Origin: Hungatella hathewayi
GTDB lineage: Bacteria; Bacillota; Clostridia; Lachnospirales; Lachnospiraceae
Direction: 5' to 3'
DNA: 64,000 nucleotides
NCBI GenBank assembly: GCA_025149285.1
Contig: CP102274.1
Location: 2,619,501-2,683,500 of the forward strand
The notes under the pieces are model-generated. The model did no database searches. It saw nothing but the letters and a program-made list of their open reading frames with translations, and had not been told where the DNA came from. A program made the translations under genes and the position numbers. The first letter of the stretch is position 1. Each line of letters opens with the position of its first letter. Positions 1-9,978 of the stretch are shown in pieces.

Positions 1-2
1 AG

Positions 3-191
3 CTGGAGATGTTAAAGACTGAGAACGATGCCCTGCAGACGAACATTAATACTTCCGTTGATTTGGACCATGTATACAAAGTTGCCACAGAGGAACTTGG
101 CATGGTCTACGCCAATAAAAATCAGATTCTTCAGTATGATAAGACGGAAAGTGAGTATGTAAGGCAGAATGAAGACATCCCGAAACACTAA
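3..191 (+). CDS. ftsL: Septum formation protein FtsL-like, C-terminal part
   Basis: Only the 3' end is in the window; the reading frame is open to the left edge. The visible residues form a short heptad-like stretch ending in a charged tail, as in the extracellular coiled coil of FtsL/DivIC proteins, small bitopic membrane proteins of the divisome. The main support is position: directly before two class B PBP genes, mraY and murD, where Firmicutes dcw clusters carry ftsL. The end overlaps the next gene by 23 bases, suggesting translational coupling. Sequence alone is weak for this fast-evolving family. Confidence 0.6.
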   Translation: MEMLKTENDALQTNINTSVDLDHVYKVATEELGMVYANKNQILQYDKTESEYVRQNEDIPKH

Positions 192-2424
192 GCATAAAAA
201 TAGAAAAACGAAGATATTTCCAAGATACATGCAGGAAAAGCTGGCGATTACCGTCTTGGTAGTTACGCTGGCTTTGTTTGCATTGGTTATGGTCTTATAC
301 GATTTGATGACCAACAAAAAGGATGATTTTAACCAGATCGTCCTGTCACAGCAGGAGTATGACAGCCGTACCATTCCGTTCCGGCGGGGCGATATTCTGG
401 ACCGCAACGGAACGTATCTGGCGACGAGTGAGAAGGTGTATAATCTGATCCTGGATCCCAAGCAGATTATGTCGGACCCGGATGCCTACTTAGAGGCATC
501 GGTAAGCGCCCTGGTGGACTGCTTCGGTTACGACCGGACGGAGATGATGAATCTGATCAATGAGAAAAAGGACAAATACTATATCCGCTATGCCAAACAG
601 CTGACTTACGATCAGAAAGAAAATTTTGAGAAGTATAAGGACCAGAAGAGAGATGAGTTCAAGAAGGCCGGAGACGGAAAGGGCATTCGCGGAATCTGGT
701 TTGAAGATGAATATAAGAGAATCTATCCCTACAATTCTGTGGGCTGCAATGTGATCGGCTTTGCCAGAGACGACGGCATGGACGGAAGCGGCGGGATCGA
801 GCAGTACTACAACTCCACGCTGATGGGAACCAACGGCAGGGAGTACGGCTATTTAAATGACGATTCCAATCTGGAGCGGGTCATCAAACCGGCGTCCAAC
901 GGCAATACGGTCGTTTCCACGATTGATACCAACGTTCAGAAGATTGTTGAGAAGTATATTACGGAATGGGAACAGGAAGTCGGAAGCAAACGGGTGGGGG
1001 TTATCGTCATGGATCCCAATAATGGTGAGGTCCTGGCTATGGCCAACGATAAGTCTTTCGATTTAAACAATCCCAGACAGCTCCGTCCGGAGTATACGGA
1101 CGATGTGGTGAAGCAGCTGGGCATTCAGGAGGCTATCGACGATTACCGCAGAAAAAATAAGGACGCGGAACCTCTGACAGAGGACAACGTTTACGCCCAC
1201 TACTCCAACGATGAGATCATGTCCCTCGGAAAGCAGGTGGCGTGGAATCAGACGTGGCGTAATTTCTGTATCAGCGACGGGTTTGAGCCGGGTTCCACTG
1301 CCAAGATCTTTACGGTGGCGGCGGCGCTGGAGGAAGGCGCTATCACCGGCAATGAGACGTATACGTGTAACGGTAAGCTGGAGATCGGAGGCTGGCCCAT
1401 CAGCTGTGTGAACCGGTACGGTCACGGCGATTTAACGGTGGAGCAGGGTCTGATGAAGTCGTGTAATGTCGTTATGATGCAGATCGCCCAGAAAGTGGGA
1501 AAGCAGAAATTCTACAAATACCAGCAGCAGTTTGGCTTCGGCTCCAAGACCGGTATCGATCTTCCCGGCGAGGCGGACAACAAGGCTCTTATGTATACTG
1601 CGGAGACCGCTGATCCGGCATCTCTTGCAACCAACGCCTTCGGGCAGAACTTTAACTGCTCCATGATTCAGATGGCGGCAGCCTACTGTTCGGTCATCAA
1701 CGGCGGATCGTATTATGAACCCCATGTGGTGAAGCAGATTTTAAATGAACAGGGATCGATTGTGAAAAAGATGGATCCGGTACTGGTTCGTGAGACTGTT
1801 TCGGAATCCACCACAAAGTTTATTAACGAGGCTCTCTATAAGACGGTAAACGCCCAGGGCGGTACCGGCTCTGCCGCCAGGGTGGAAGGCTATAAAATCG
1901 CAGGTAAAACAGGAACTGCTGAGAAGGTAGGGCGTGACAAGAAAAACTATGTCGTATCCTTCTGCGGCTATGCACCTGCCGATAATCCCCAGGTTCTTGT
2001 ATATGTGGTCGTGGATGAGCCGCATGTGGAAGAACAGGCTCACAGTACGTATGCCAGCGGAATCTTTCAGAAGATTATGACAGAGATTCTTCCTTATTTA
2101 AATATATTCCCGGATACGGATATTACGCCGTCACTTCCGGAGGGCGGGCAGGCAGAACTGCCATCCGAAGAGGGAATCACCAGCTCCACAGAAGGTTCTT
2201 CAGAAGAATCCACGGAGGAGAGCACAGAAGCGGGAACACTGGAAAATGGAGAGACGATTCCGCCGGAGGCTCTCGATCCTTCCGAGGAAGCGGTAATCGG
2301 TCCAAGCGAAGAGGCAGGCTACGGCCTTCCGGGCGCGCTGCCGGGACAGACGAATCCGGTGCGGCTGCCTCAGACCAGCTCCTCGTCCGCAGAAGCTTCC
2401 GAAACGGAGACAAAGGGAGAATAA
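169..2424 (+). CDS. Class B penicillin-binding protein (FtsI/PbpB-like transpeptidase)
   Basis: D,D-transpeptidase that cross-links septal peptidoglycan at the outer face of the membrane. After a basic cytoplasmic tail there is one membrane anchor at about residues 25-45, a PBP dimerisation domain with the RGDILDRNG motif, and a transpeptidase domain with all three catalytic motifs: STAK with Ser376, SCN with Ser431 and KTGT from Lys580. No PASTA domains are seen. The last 60 or so residues are a Ser/Glu/Pro-rich tail, probably disordered and outside the cell. It is the first of two PBP genes in tandem, like pbpB before spoVD in Bacillus. The start has AAGG close upstream and overlaps the ftsL-like gene. 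Confidence 0.9.
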   Translation: MKTSRNTKHKNRKTKIFPRYMQEKLAITVLVVTLALFALVMVLYDLMTNKKDDFNQIVLSQQEYDSRTIPFRRGDILDRNGTYLATSEKVYNLILDPKQIMSDPDAYLEASVSALVDCFGYDRTEMMNLINEKKDKYYIRYAKQLTYDQKENFEKYKDQKRDEFKKAGDGKGIRGIWFEDEYKRIYPYNSVGCNVIGFARDDGMDGSGGIEQYYNSTLMGTNGREYGYLNDDSNLERVIKPASNGNTVVSTIDTNVQKIVEKYITEWEQEVGSKRVGVIVMDPNNGEVLAMANDKSFDLNNPRQLRPEYTDDVVKQLGIQEAIDDYRRKNKDAEPLTEDNVYAHYSNDEIMSLGKQVAWNQTWRNFCISDGFEPGSTAKIFTVAAALEEGAITGNETYTCNGKLEIGGWPISCVNRYGHGDLTVEQGLMKSCNVVMMQIAQKVGKQKFYKYQQQFGFGSKTGIDLPGEADNKALMYTAETADPASLATNAFGQNFNCSMIQMAAAYCSVINGGSYYEPHVVKQILNEQGSIVKKMDPVLVRETVSESTTKFINEALYKTVNAQGGTGSAARVEGYKIAGKTGTAEKVGRDKKNYVVSFCGYAPADNPQVLVYVVVDEPHVEEQAHSTYASGIFQKIMTEILPYLNIFPDTDITPSLPEGGQAELPSEEGITSSTEGSSEESTEESTEAGTLENGETIPPEALDPSEEAVIGPSEEAGYGLPGALPGQTNPVRLPQTSSSSAEASETETKGE

Positions 2425-2473
2425 AAGTACAGGAATTTCATATACTGTAACAATGATGACGGTGGAGCAGCGT

Positions 2474-4231
2474 ATGAATTCTAATAAAACACATCACAGA
2501 GAGAAGATAGCCATCCTGTTTTTCCTGTTATTTCTTGCCATGACAGGTCTAATGGGGCGGCTGTTTTTTCTTATGATATTTCAGTCCGCCCATTACAGCG
2601 CCATGGCGGAGGACTTGCATGAAAGAGAGAGAACGATCAAAGCGGCCAGAGGCAACATCATTGATGCCAATGGAACCGTCATCGCCACCAACAGGACAGT
2701 CTGCACCATTTCGGTCATCCACAATCAGATCGAAGAGCCGGATCAGGTGGTGTCGGTTTTAAGCAAAGAACTGGGAATCGAGGAAGATGCTGTCAGAAAA
2801 AAGGTGGAAAAGTACAGTTCCAGGGAGATTATTAAGACCAATGTGGACAAAGCCCTGGGCGATCAGATCAGAACGTACCACTTGGCGGGGGTGAAGGTGG
2901 ATGAGGATTACAAACGGTACTATCCATACGACAGCCTGGCCTCCAAGGTGCTGGGGTTCACGGGAGGAGATAACCAGGGGATCATTGGGCTGGAGGTTAA
3001 GTACGAGGATTACTTAAAGGGGATGAACGGGAAGATCTTAACCATGTCCGACGCGGCAGGCATCGAGATTGAAAACGCAGCGGAGGACCGGATCGAACCC
3101 ATCGCCGGACAGGATTTACACGTAAGCCTTGATGTGAACATCCAGAAGTACTGCGAGCAGGCGGCGTACCAGGTGATGGAGAAAAAGGGCGCAAAGCGGG
3201 TCTCCGTCATCGTTATGAATCCGCAGAACGGGGAGATCATGGCTATGGTGAGCGCTCCGGAATTTAACTTGAATGATCCGTTTACGCTTCCGGAGGACCC
3301 GGGAAATGTGAGCGCCAAGGAGAAACAGGAGCTGTTAAACCAGATGTGGAGAAACCCCTGCATCAACGATACTTACGAGCCGGGATCCACGTTTAAGATC
3401 GTGACGGCTGCAGCGGGCCTGGAAGCGGGAGTGGTGAATCTGGAAGACCATTTCTCCTGTCCGGGGTTCCGGATTGTGGAAGACAGAAAGATCCGGTGTC
3501 ACAAAGTGGGGGGCCACGGTTCCGAGACCTTTCTGCAGGGGATGATGAATTCCTGCAACCCGGTTTTAATCGATGTGGGGCAGCGGCTGGGCGTGGACAA
3601 TTACTATAAGTATTTTGAACAGTTCGGCCTGAAGGGAAAGACGGGAATCGATCTGCCCGGTGAGGCCGCAACGATCATGCACAAGAAGGAGAACATGGGG
3701 CTGGTGGAGCTTGCCACGGTTTCCTTCGGCCAGTCGTTTCAGATTACACCCATGCAGCTGATTACCACGGCCTCGGCCATCGTAAACGGAGGCACCCGGG
3801 TTACGCCTCATTTTGGCGTTCAGGCGGTCAGCGCGGACGGCGAGGTGATTCACAACTTTACCTATCCGGTGAAGGAGGGAATCGTTTCGGCGGAGACGAG
3901 CGAAACCATGCGTTATATTCTGGAAAAGGTCGTCTCTGAGGGAAGCGGAAAAAAGGCGTATCTGGAGGGGTACCGCATAGGCGGAAAAACGGCTACATCG
4001 GAAAAACTTCCGAGAAGCCTAAAGAAATACATTTCTTCTTTTATTGGCTTTGCACCGGCGGATAATCCGTCCGTAATCGCTCTGATTACCATCGATGAAC
4101 CACAGGGAATCTACTACGGCGGAACCATTGCGGCGCCTGTCATTGCCGACATTTTTAAGAATATTCTGCCTTATCTGGGAATTGAAGCAACAGAGGAAAA
4201 AACTGTTTCCTCGTTTCGATTCTATAGTTGA
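2474..4231 (+). CDS. Class B penicillin-binding protein (SpoVD/PbpB-like)
   Basis: Second transpeptidase of the cluster, about 585 residues, with an N-terminal membrane anchor, a dimerisation domain (RGNIIDANG) and a transpeptidase domain. Motifs are STFK (Ser305), SCN (Ser360) and KTAT (Lys505) in place of the usual KTGT. The start at 2474 is chosen because GGTGGAG lies 6 bases upstream; an in-frame ATG at 2453 would add 7 residues and has no clear ribosome site. By position it matches spoVD of Bacillus, the sporulation PBP that works with SpoVE, but a vegetative role cannot be excluded. No PASTA domain is seen. Confidence 0.88.
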   Translation: MNSNKTHHREKIAILFFLLFLAMTGLMGRLFFLMIFQSAHYSAMAEDLHERERTIKAARGNIIDANGTVIATNRTVCTISVIHNQIEEPDQVVSVLSKELGIEEDAVRKKVEKYSSREIIKTNVDKALGDQIRTYHLAGVKVDEDYKRYYPYDSLASKVLGFTGGDNQGIIGLEVKYEDYLKGMNGKILTMSDAAGIEIENAAEDRIEPIAGQDLHVSLDVNIQKYCEQAAYQVMEKKGAKRVSVIVMNPQNGEIMAMVSAPEFNLNDPFTLPEDPGNVSAKEKQELLNQMWRNPCINDTYEPGSTFKIVTAAAGLEAGVVNLEDHFSCPGFRIVEDRKIRCHKVGGHGSETFLQGMMNSCNPVLIDVGQRLGVDNYYKYFEQFGLKGKTGIDLPGEAATIMHKKENMGLVELATVSFGQSFQITPMQLITTASAIVNGGTRVTPHFGVQAVSADGEVIHNFTYPVKEGIVSAETSETMRYILEKVVSEGSGKKAYLEGYRIGGKTATSEKLPRSLKKYISSFIGFAPADNPSVIALITIDEPQGIYYGGTIAAPVIADIFKNILPYLGIEATEEKTVSSFRFYS

Positions 4232-4342
4232 TTATTCAGGAAAAAAGACGTATACTACTAACTGTGCCCCATTTTGCTGAACGAAGCGGGGGGACTGACT
4301 GCTGTTTTAAAAGTACGAATACATAAAATATTGAGGTGTGAC

Positions 4343-5311
4343 ATGATTAACGAGACGATACTGGCGATTATCATAGCGTTTGCCATAAGCGCGATACTGT
4401 GCCCCATAGTAATACCATTTCTTCACAGATTAAAATTTGGCCAGCAGGTCCGGGAAGAGGGACCGGAAAGCCATTTGAAAAAGCAGGGTACTCCCACGAT
4501 GGGCGGCCTGATTATCCTGACCAGCATCATCATTACTTCTCTGTTTTACGTGAAGGATTATCCGAAGATCATTCCGATTCTGTTCATGACCGTTGGTTTT
4601 GGTATTGTGGGTTTTCTGGATGATTATATCAAGATCGTTATGAAACGCTCCGAAGGGCTTAAGCCTTTGCAGAAGATAATCGGCCAGTTTATCATCACAG
4701 GCGTCTTTGCATACTATCTTCTGAACTCGAAGGCGGTGGGAACGAGTATGCTGATACCGTTTACCGGCGGTTTTGAACACGGTCTCTATCTGGACCTCGG
4801 GATCTTCTTTGTGCCGGTCCTGTTCTTTATTGTGCTGGGAACCGACAACGGCGTGAACTTTACCGACGGACTCGACGGACTCTGTACCAGCGTGACGATT
4901 CTGGTGGCGACCTTCTTAACGGTGGTGGCTTTGGGAGAGAAGGCCGGGATCAGCCCGATTACAGGCGCGGTCGTAGGAAGCTTACTGGGATTTCTGCTGT
5001 TTAACGTCTATCCGGCCAGAGTGTTTATGGGAGATACCGGTTCCCTGGCGCTCGGCGGGTTTGTGGCATCCAGCGCGTATATGATGCAGATGCCGATTTT
5101 TATCGCGATCATTGGATTTATCTATCTGGTGGAGGTTCTGTCAGATATTATACAAATTACGTATTTCAGAAAAACAGGCGGAAAGAGATTTTTTAAGATG
5201 GCGCCGATCCATCATCATTTTGAGATGTGCGGCTGGTCTGAGACCAGAGTTGTAGCTGTTTTTTCGATTGTGACGGCGATTCTCTGCCTGCTGGCATACC
5301 TTGGACTGTAA
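4343..5311 (+). CDS. mraY: Phospho-N-acetylmuramoyl-pentapeptide transferase MraY
   Basis: Integral membrane enzyme that moves phospho-MurNAc-pentapeptide from UDP to undecaprenyl phosphate, giving lipid I. About 322 residues with around ten hydrophobic segments. Family motifs are clear: the TPTMGG loop near the N-terminus, the DDYIK motif, DNGVNFTDGLDGL, and the FKMAPIHHHFE block near the C-terminus. The start at 4343 follows TTGAGGTG at good spacing; an upstream in-frame start at 4274 would add 23 residues without homology or a ribosome site. It lies between spoVD-like and murD, the standard Firmicutes order. Confidence 0.96.
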   Translation: MINETILAIIIAFAISAILCPIVIPFLHRLKFGQQVREEGPESHLKKQGTPTMGGLIILTSIIITSLFYVKDYPKIIPILFMTVGFGIVGFLDDYIKIVMKRSEGLKPLQKIIGQFIITGVFAYYLLNSKAVGTSMLIPFTGGFEHGLYLDLGIFFVPVLFFIVLGTDNGVNFTDGLDGLCTSVTILVATFLTVVALGEKAGISPITGAVVGSLLGFLLFNVYPARVFMGDTGSLALGGFVASSAYMMQMPIFIAIIGFIYLVEVLSDIIQITYFRKTGGKRFFKMAPIHHHFEMCGWSETRVVAVFSIVTAILCLLAYLGL

Positions 5312-5327
5312 AGAAGGAGAGTAACCT

Positions 5328-6674
5328 ATGAGTCAGAAAATATTAGTTGCAGGGAGCGGAAAGAGCGGTATTGCCGCTTCGAAAATGGCGCTCGATACAG
5401 AACACGAAGTGATTCTCTACGACAGCAATGAGGCGCTTGATGCGGAGGCGGTCCGGGGGCAGTTTAAAGAGGACGAGGCAATAGAAGTGCTCCTTGGGGA
5501 ACTGAAAAAAGAGTCATTAAAGGACGTGGGCCTCTGTGTCATCAGTCCCGGAATCCCGCTTGACGCACCGTTTGTCGAAGTGCTTAAGGCGTGTGAGATA
5601 CCGGTATGGAGCGAGATTCAGCTCGCTTACCACGATGCAAAGGGAAAGCTGGCTGCCATAACGGGGACAAACGGAAAGACGACCACGACATCTCTGGTGG
5701 GAGAGATCCTGAGTGCATACTATAAAGAGGTGTTTGTAGTAGGAAATATCGGAACGCCGTACACCTCCACTGCACTCCGCACCACGGATCAGTCTTATAC
5801 GGTAGCGGAGATCAGCAGCTTTCAGCTGGAAACCATCACGGATTTCAGACCGGATGTGAGCGCGATCCTGAATATTACGCCGGATCATTTAAACCGCCAT
5901 AAGACGATGGACTGTTACATAAACGTAAAAGAACGCATTGCAGAGAATCAGACAAAGGAGGATGCCTGCATCCTCAATTACGATGATCCGGTCCTGCGCC
6001 GGTTCGGGGAGACCATTGCTCCGAGAGTCATCTATTTCAGCAGCAGGGAACTGCTTCCTGAGGGAATCTGTCTGGATGGCGACATGATCATACGCAACCA
6101 CGACGGCGTGCGCATGGAGATTATCAATATCCATGATATGAACCTGCTGGGCCGCCACAACCACGAGAACGTTATGGCCGCAGCCGCTATAGCCATGGAA
6201 CTGGGCGTTCCGCTGGAGACCATACAGAGCGTGATCCGGGATTTTAAGGCAGTGGAACACCGGATCGAGTTCGTGGCGGAGAAGGCGGGCGTAAAGTACT
6301 ATAATGACTCCAAGGGAACGAATCCAGACGCGGCGATCCAGGCGGTAAATGCCATGCCGGGTCCCACGATTTTGATTGCGGGAGGCTACGATAAGAATTC
6401 CGAGTATGACGAATGGATCCGATCGTTCGGCAAAAAGGTGAGATACATGGTCCTCTTAGGCCAGACGAGAGAGAAAATCGCCGAGTGCGCCGCCAGACAT
6501 GGCTTTACCAATGTCATGTATGCGGAAGACATGCAGGAGGCGGTCAGAGTTTGTGCATCCTATGCGAATGCCGGAGAATACGTGCTGTTGTCACCCGCCT
6601 GCGCCAGTTGGGGCATGTTTAAAGATTATGAAGAGCGGGGCGACATTTTCAAGGAGTGCGTGCGTAATCTGTAG
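5328..6674 (+). CDS. murD: UDP-N-acetylmuramoyl-L-alanine--D-glutamate ligase MurD
   Basis: Cytoplasmic ATP-dependent ligase that adds D-glutamate to UDP-MurNAc-L-alanine. At 448 residues it has normal length. An N-terminal Rossmann-like domain (GSGKSGIAA) is followed by the central ATPase domain with GTNGKTTT (residues 113-120, Lys117), the NITPDHLNRH block, and the C-terminal domain with HRIEFV and NDSKGTNPDA. GGAGAG precedes the ATG. It is 16 bases after mraY and 46 before the ftsW-like gene, so the three are probably cotranscribed. Confidence 0.96.
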   Translation: MSQKILVAGSGKSGIAASKMALDTEHEVILYDSNEALDAEAVRGQFKEDEAIEVLLGELKKESLKDVGLCVISPGIPLDAPFVEVLKACEIPVWSEIQLAYHDAKGKLAAITGTNGKTTTTSLVGEILSAYYKEVFVVGNIGTPYTSTALRTTDQSYTVAEISSFQLETITDFRPDVSAILNITPDHLNRHKTMDCYINVKERIAENQTKEDACILNYDDPVLRRFGETIAPRVIYFSSRELLPEGICLDGDMIIRNHDGVRMEIINIHDMNLLGRHNHENVMAAAAIAMELGVPLETIQSVIRDFKAVEHRIEFVAEKAGVKYYNDSKGTNPDAAIQAVNAMPGPTILIAGGYDKNSEYDEWIRSFGKKVRYMVLLGQTREKIAECAARHGFTNVMYAEDMQEAVRVCASYANAGEYVLLSPACASWGMFKDYEERGDIFKECVRNL

Positions 6675-6720
6675 CAGGATGCGGTGATCGCTCATTAAAG
6701 TTTTGGCGAGGAGGAATGAG

Positions 6721-7872
6721 ATGGCGGAAAACAGGCCTAATAAGAAGAAAAACAAACCGCGCCGTTTTTATGATTACAGCCTGCTGTTTACGGTGATATT
6801 TTTGACCGTGTTCGGTCTGGTTATGATATACAGTTCCAGCTCCTACGCTGCCCAGATAAAGTATGATGATGCGGCCTATTTTATGATGAGACAGGCAAAG
6901 ATCGCCCTGGCCGGCTTTGTCATCATGCTGATTATCTCCAAGATGGATTACCACTGGTATGCAAGATTTGCCGTTCTGGCCTATGTTCTCTCCTATGTGC
7001 TGATGATTGCCACGGCACTGTTCGGTATCGAGAGAAACGGTAAGAAACGGTGGCTCGGAGTGGGTGGTGCCTCAATCCAGCCGACCGAGTTTGTAAAGAT
7101 CGCCCTGATCGTCATGCTGGCATCCATGATTGTACAGATGGGCAAGAATATCAACGAAAAGAGGGGCGTGGTGCTGGTAATCGTCACCACGCTGCCCATC
7201 GCCGGAATTGTAGCGGCCAACAACTTAAGTTCCGGTATTATCATTGCAGGAATCGCGTTTGTCATGCTGTTTGTGGCATGTAAGAAAAAATGGCCGTTTT
7301 TTGCCTGCGGGTTCGCAGGCGTGGGGGTGCTGGCATTTGCCGGCCCCATTGCGACGGCCCTGGAGAAGATCGGTCTTTTGAAGGAATACCAGCTAAGCCG
7401 TATCTTCGTCTGGCTGGAGCCGGAGAAATACCCTTCCACCGGCGGTTATCAGGTGCTTCAGGGATTATATGCCATCGGTTCCGGCGGACTGGTGGGGAGA
7501 GGCTTAGGGGAGAGCATCCAGAAGATGGGATTCGTACCTGAGGCGCAGAACGATATGATATTCTCAATCATCTGTGAGGAACTGGGACTCTTCGGAGCCG
7601 TGTCGGTGATCCTGATCTTCCTGTTCATGATCTACCGGTTCATGCTGATTGCAGACAACGCGCCGGATTTATTCGGTGCTCTGCTGGTCGTAGGTGTCAT
7701 GGGCCACATTGCGATTCAGGTTATCTTAAATATCGCCGTTGTGACCAATACCATTCCCAACACGGGAATCACGCTTCCCTTCATCAGTTACGGAGGCACG
7801 TCGGTTTTGTTCCTGATGATGGAAATGGGGATGGTTTTGAGCGTTTCCAATCAGATACGTCTGGAAAGGTGA
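6721..7872 (+). CDS. ftsW: SEDS peptidoglycan polymerase FtsW/SpoVE
   Basis: Polytopic membrane glycosyltransferase of the SEDS family that polymerises lipid II together with a class B PBP. About 383 residues with around ten membrane segments. Recognisable blocks are the first-segment FGLVMIYSSSS, the loop GVGGASIQPTEFVK, and the C-terminal PFISYGGTS signature. The ATG at 6721 follows GAGGAGGA; a TTG 18 bases upstream overlaps that ribosome site and is unlikely. The product could be the division FtsW or the sporulation SpoVE, since sequence and order do not separate the two. Confidence 0.93.
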   Translation: MAENRPNKKKNKPRRFYDYSLLFTVIFLTVFGLVMIYSSSSYAAQIKYDDAAYFMMRQAKIALAGFVIMLIISKMDYHWYARFAVLAYVLSYVLMIATALFGIERNGKKRWLGVGGASIQPTEFVKIALIVMLASMIVQMGKNINEKRGVVLVIVTTLPIAGIVAANNLSSGIIIAGIAFVMLFVACKKKWPFFACGFAGVGVLAFAGPIATALEKIGLLKEYQLSRIFVWLEPEKYPSTGGYQVLQGLYAIGSGGLVGRGLGESIQKMGFVPEAQNDMIFSIICEELGLFGAVSVILIFLFMIYRFMLIADNAPDLFGALLVVGVMGHIAIQVILNIAVVTNTIPNTGITLPFISYGGTSVLFLMMEMGMVLSVSNQIRLER

Positions 7873-7963
7873 AAGTCCCCCTCATTTTATTCGGCGGAAT
7901 GTGATAACCTTTTTCCCGCTTTTTACATAGGATAGTATATAAGAAGCCACGGGAGGTATCGGA

Positions 7964-9214
7964 TTGTCGGTCATAGAAGTCCAGGGGCTTACGCCCTTAG
8001 AAGGTGAGATAAAGATCCAGGGTTCCAAGAATGCCGTTCTGCCCATGATGGCGGCGGCTATTCTTCATAAAGGCACGACAGTAATAGAAAATGTCCCCAG
8101 GATACAGGATGTGTTCTGTATGCTGGGGATACTTGACAGTATCGGCTGTAAATGCCGTTTGGAAGGAAACCGGCTGAAGATTGATGCATCCGTAGTTACA
8201 GAGACGGAAATACCCAAAAAGTTTGTGAAGAGTATGCGCTCCTCGATCATTGTTTCAGGGCCGCTGTTAGGACGGATGAAGAGAGCCGTTACCAGCTTTC
8301 CCGGGGGCTGCTCCATCGGGGAACGGCCGATTGACTTACATCTGGCGGCGCTTGACGCGATGGGAGCTATAATCGAAAAGGACGGAGAGGAATTAAAGGC
8401 TGTTACGGGACAGCTGACGGGAGCCGATATCCACTTCCCGTTTCCGAGTGTGGGAGCAACAGAGAACGCGTTGATGGCCGCCGTGCTGGCGGAGGGCGTT
8501 ACCGTGATCCACGGTGCCGCACGGGAACCTGAGATTGAAGAACTCTGTCTGTTTTTAATTGGTATGGGTGCCCGGATTCATGGAGTGGGAAGTTCGAACC
8601 TGGTCATTGAAGGGGTGGCCGGCCTCCATGACTCCATATTTACCGTAACCGGCGACAGGATTGTGGCCGGTACTTATCTTCTTGCGGTCATGGCCGCAGA
8701 GGGAAATGTGACTCTGACGGGAATCCGGCCGGCTCACATGGAAGCGGTGCTGCGCTGTGCAGAGGAGATGGGGGCAGAGGTCAGGAGATACGATGACCGG
8801 ATTTCTGCAGCCATGGTGGGCCGTCCGTCGGGGTATCATGTAGTGACCAGCCCGTATCCCGGCTTTCCAACGGATTTACAGTCTCCGATGATGGCGGTGA
8901 TGTCCGTCGCTGAAGGGGAAGGCCGGTTGGAAGAAACTGTATTTGAGGGAAGATTTGGCACTGTAAAAGAATTGCAGAAACTCGGCGCAGATATTATAAT
9001 AGAGGATAACAGGGCCGATATCCACGGGCTGTACCCCCTAACAGGGGCGGAGGTGGCTGCCAGGGATTTGCGCGGCGGCGCGGCACTGGTGGTTGCGGGC
9101 CTGGCCTCGCAGGGTGTGACGCGGATTACAGACTGCAGTCATATCGAGCGGGGGTATGAAGATATCTGCCGGGACTTAAGGAGCCTTGGTGCTGTGATTA
9201 GAGGAATGGAATGA
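7964..9214 (+). CDS. murA: UDP-N-acetylglucosamine 1-carboxyvinyltransferase MurA
   Basis: First committed step of peptidoglycan synthesis: transfer of enolpyruvate from PEP to UDP-GlcNAc in the cytoplasm. 416 residues, two EPSP-synthase-like halves. The N-terminal GSKNAVLP block and the active-site loop GGCSIGERPID with Cys116, the fosfomycin-sensitive cysteine, are present. The start is TTG, supported by GGGAGGT 6 bases upstream and by the family N-terminus. Its place between ftsW and divIB is where many Firmicutes have murG and murB, so this cluster uses a different gene order. The stop overlaps the divIB start by 4 bases. Confidence 0.95.
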   Translation: MSVIEVQGLTPLEGEIKIQGSKNAVLPMMAAAILHKGTTVIENVPRIQDVFCMLGILDSIGCKCRLEGNRLKIDASVVTETEIPKKFVKSMRSSIIVSGPLLGRMKRAVTSFPGGCSIGERPIDLHLAALDAMGAIIEKDGEELKAVTGQLTGADIHFPFPSVGATENALMAAVLAEGVTVIHGAAREPEIEELCLFLIGMGARIHGVGSSNLVIEGVAGLHDSIFTVTGDRIVAGTYLLAVMAAEGNVTLTGIRPAHMEAVLRCAEEMGAEVRRYDDRISAAMVGRPSGYHVVTSPYPGFPTDLQSPMMAVMSVAEGEGRLEETVFEGRFGTVKELQKLGADIIIEDNRADIHGLYPLTGAEVAARDLRGGAALVVAGLASQGVTRITDCSHIERGYEDICRDLRSLGAVIRGME

Positions 9215-9939
9215 TAAGACCAGAAAAAAGCAAACGAAAAATCGTAATCGGGATTGCGGCGGCGGTTATCGTCCTACTGGCGGTAATCTTAATGTCCATC
9301 CGGATTACAGAGATTACAGTAACGGGTAATAAACAGGTGACCGCCGATGAACTGCGCGGTCTGCTGTTTAAGGATAAGTGGGACCGGAATACGATTTACT
9401 GCTTTTACAAAGATCATTTTAAGGAACATGAGCAGATTCCGTTCGTAGAAGATTATAAAATCGTATTCCAGAGCCCGACAAAAGTGGAAGTCATCGTTTA
9501 CGAAAAGAGTGTTGTCGGATACGTTTCCTATATGGGAAGCTATATGTATTTCGATAAGGACGGTATTATCGTGGAGAGCTCCAGCAATAAGCTTCCGGGA
9601 ATCCCATGGATAACAGGACTGAAGTACGGCCATATCGCCCTGCACCAGCCCCTCCCCGTGGAAAATAATAAGATTTTCGATGAAATCCTGAATCTGACTC
9701 AGCTGCTGTCGACTCATGAGATCACGGTGGACAGGATCCAGTATGACACTCATGGCAATGCAAGCCTGATCCTGGGTGACATTACCGTCTATCTCGGCAG
9801 CAACGACCAGATGAGCGGAAAGATTTCCGAACTGAAGGATCAGCTCCCCGTGCTGACCGGCCTTTCGGGGACTCTGTATCTGGACACCTATGACGAGGCT
9901 GAGACGGCCACATCGTACCGGTTTGTAAAAAATAAATAA
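9211..9939 (+). CDS. divIB: Cell division protein FtsQ/DivIB
   Basis: Bitopic divisome protein that scaffolds FtsL/DivIC and the septal synthase. 242 residues: a short basic cytoplasmic tail, one membrane helix at about residues 12-30, then an extracellular POTRA domain (ITEITVTGNKQVTADEL) and a beta domain. The start overlaps the murA stop as ATGA. Position before ftsZ matches the Firmicutes dcw cluster. FtsQ and DivIB are one family; divIB is the Gram-positive name. Confidence 0.88.
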   Translation: MIRPEKSKRKIVIGIAAAVIVLLAVILMSIRITEITVTGNKQVTADELRGLLFKDKWDRNTIYCFYKDHFKEHEQIPFVEDYKIVFQSPTKVEVIVYEKSVVGYVSYMGSYMYFDKDGIIVESSSNKLPGIPWITGLKYGHIALHQPLPVENNKIFDEILNLTQLLSTHEITVDRIQYDTHGNASLILGDITVYLGSNDQMSGKISELKDQLPVLTGLSGTLYLDTYDEAETATSYRFVKNK

Positions 9940-9978
9940 AATTTCCAATCATAACTTATAATTTTGTTGAAAAAGTGG

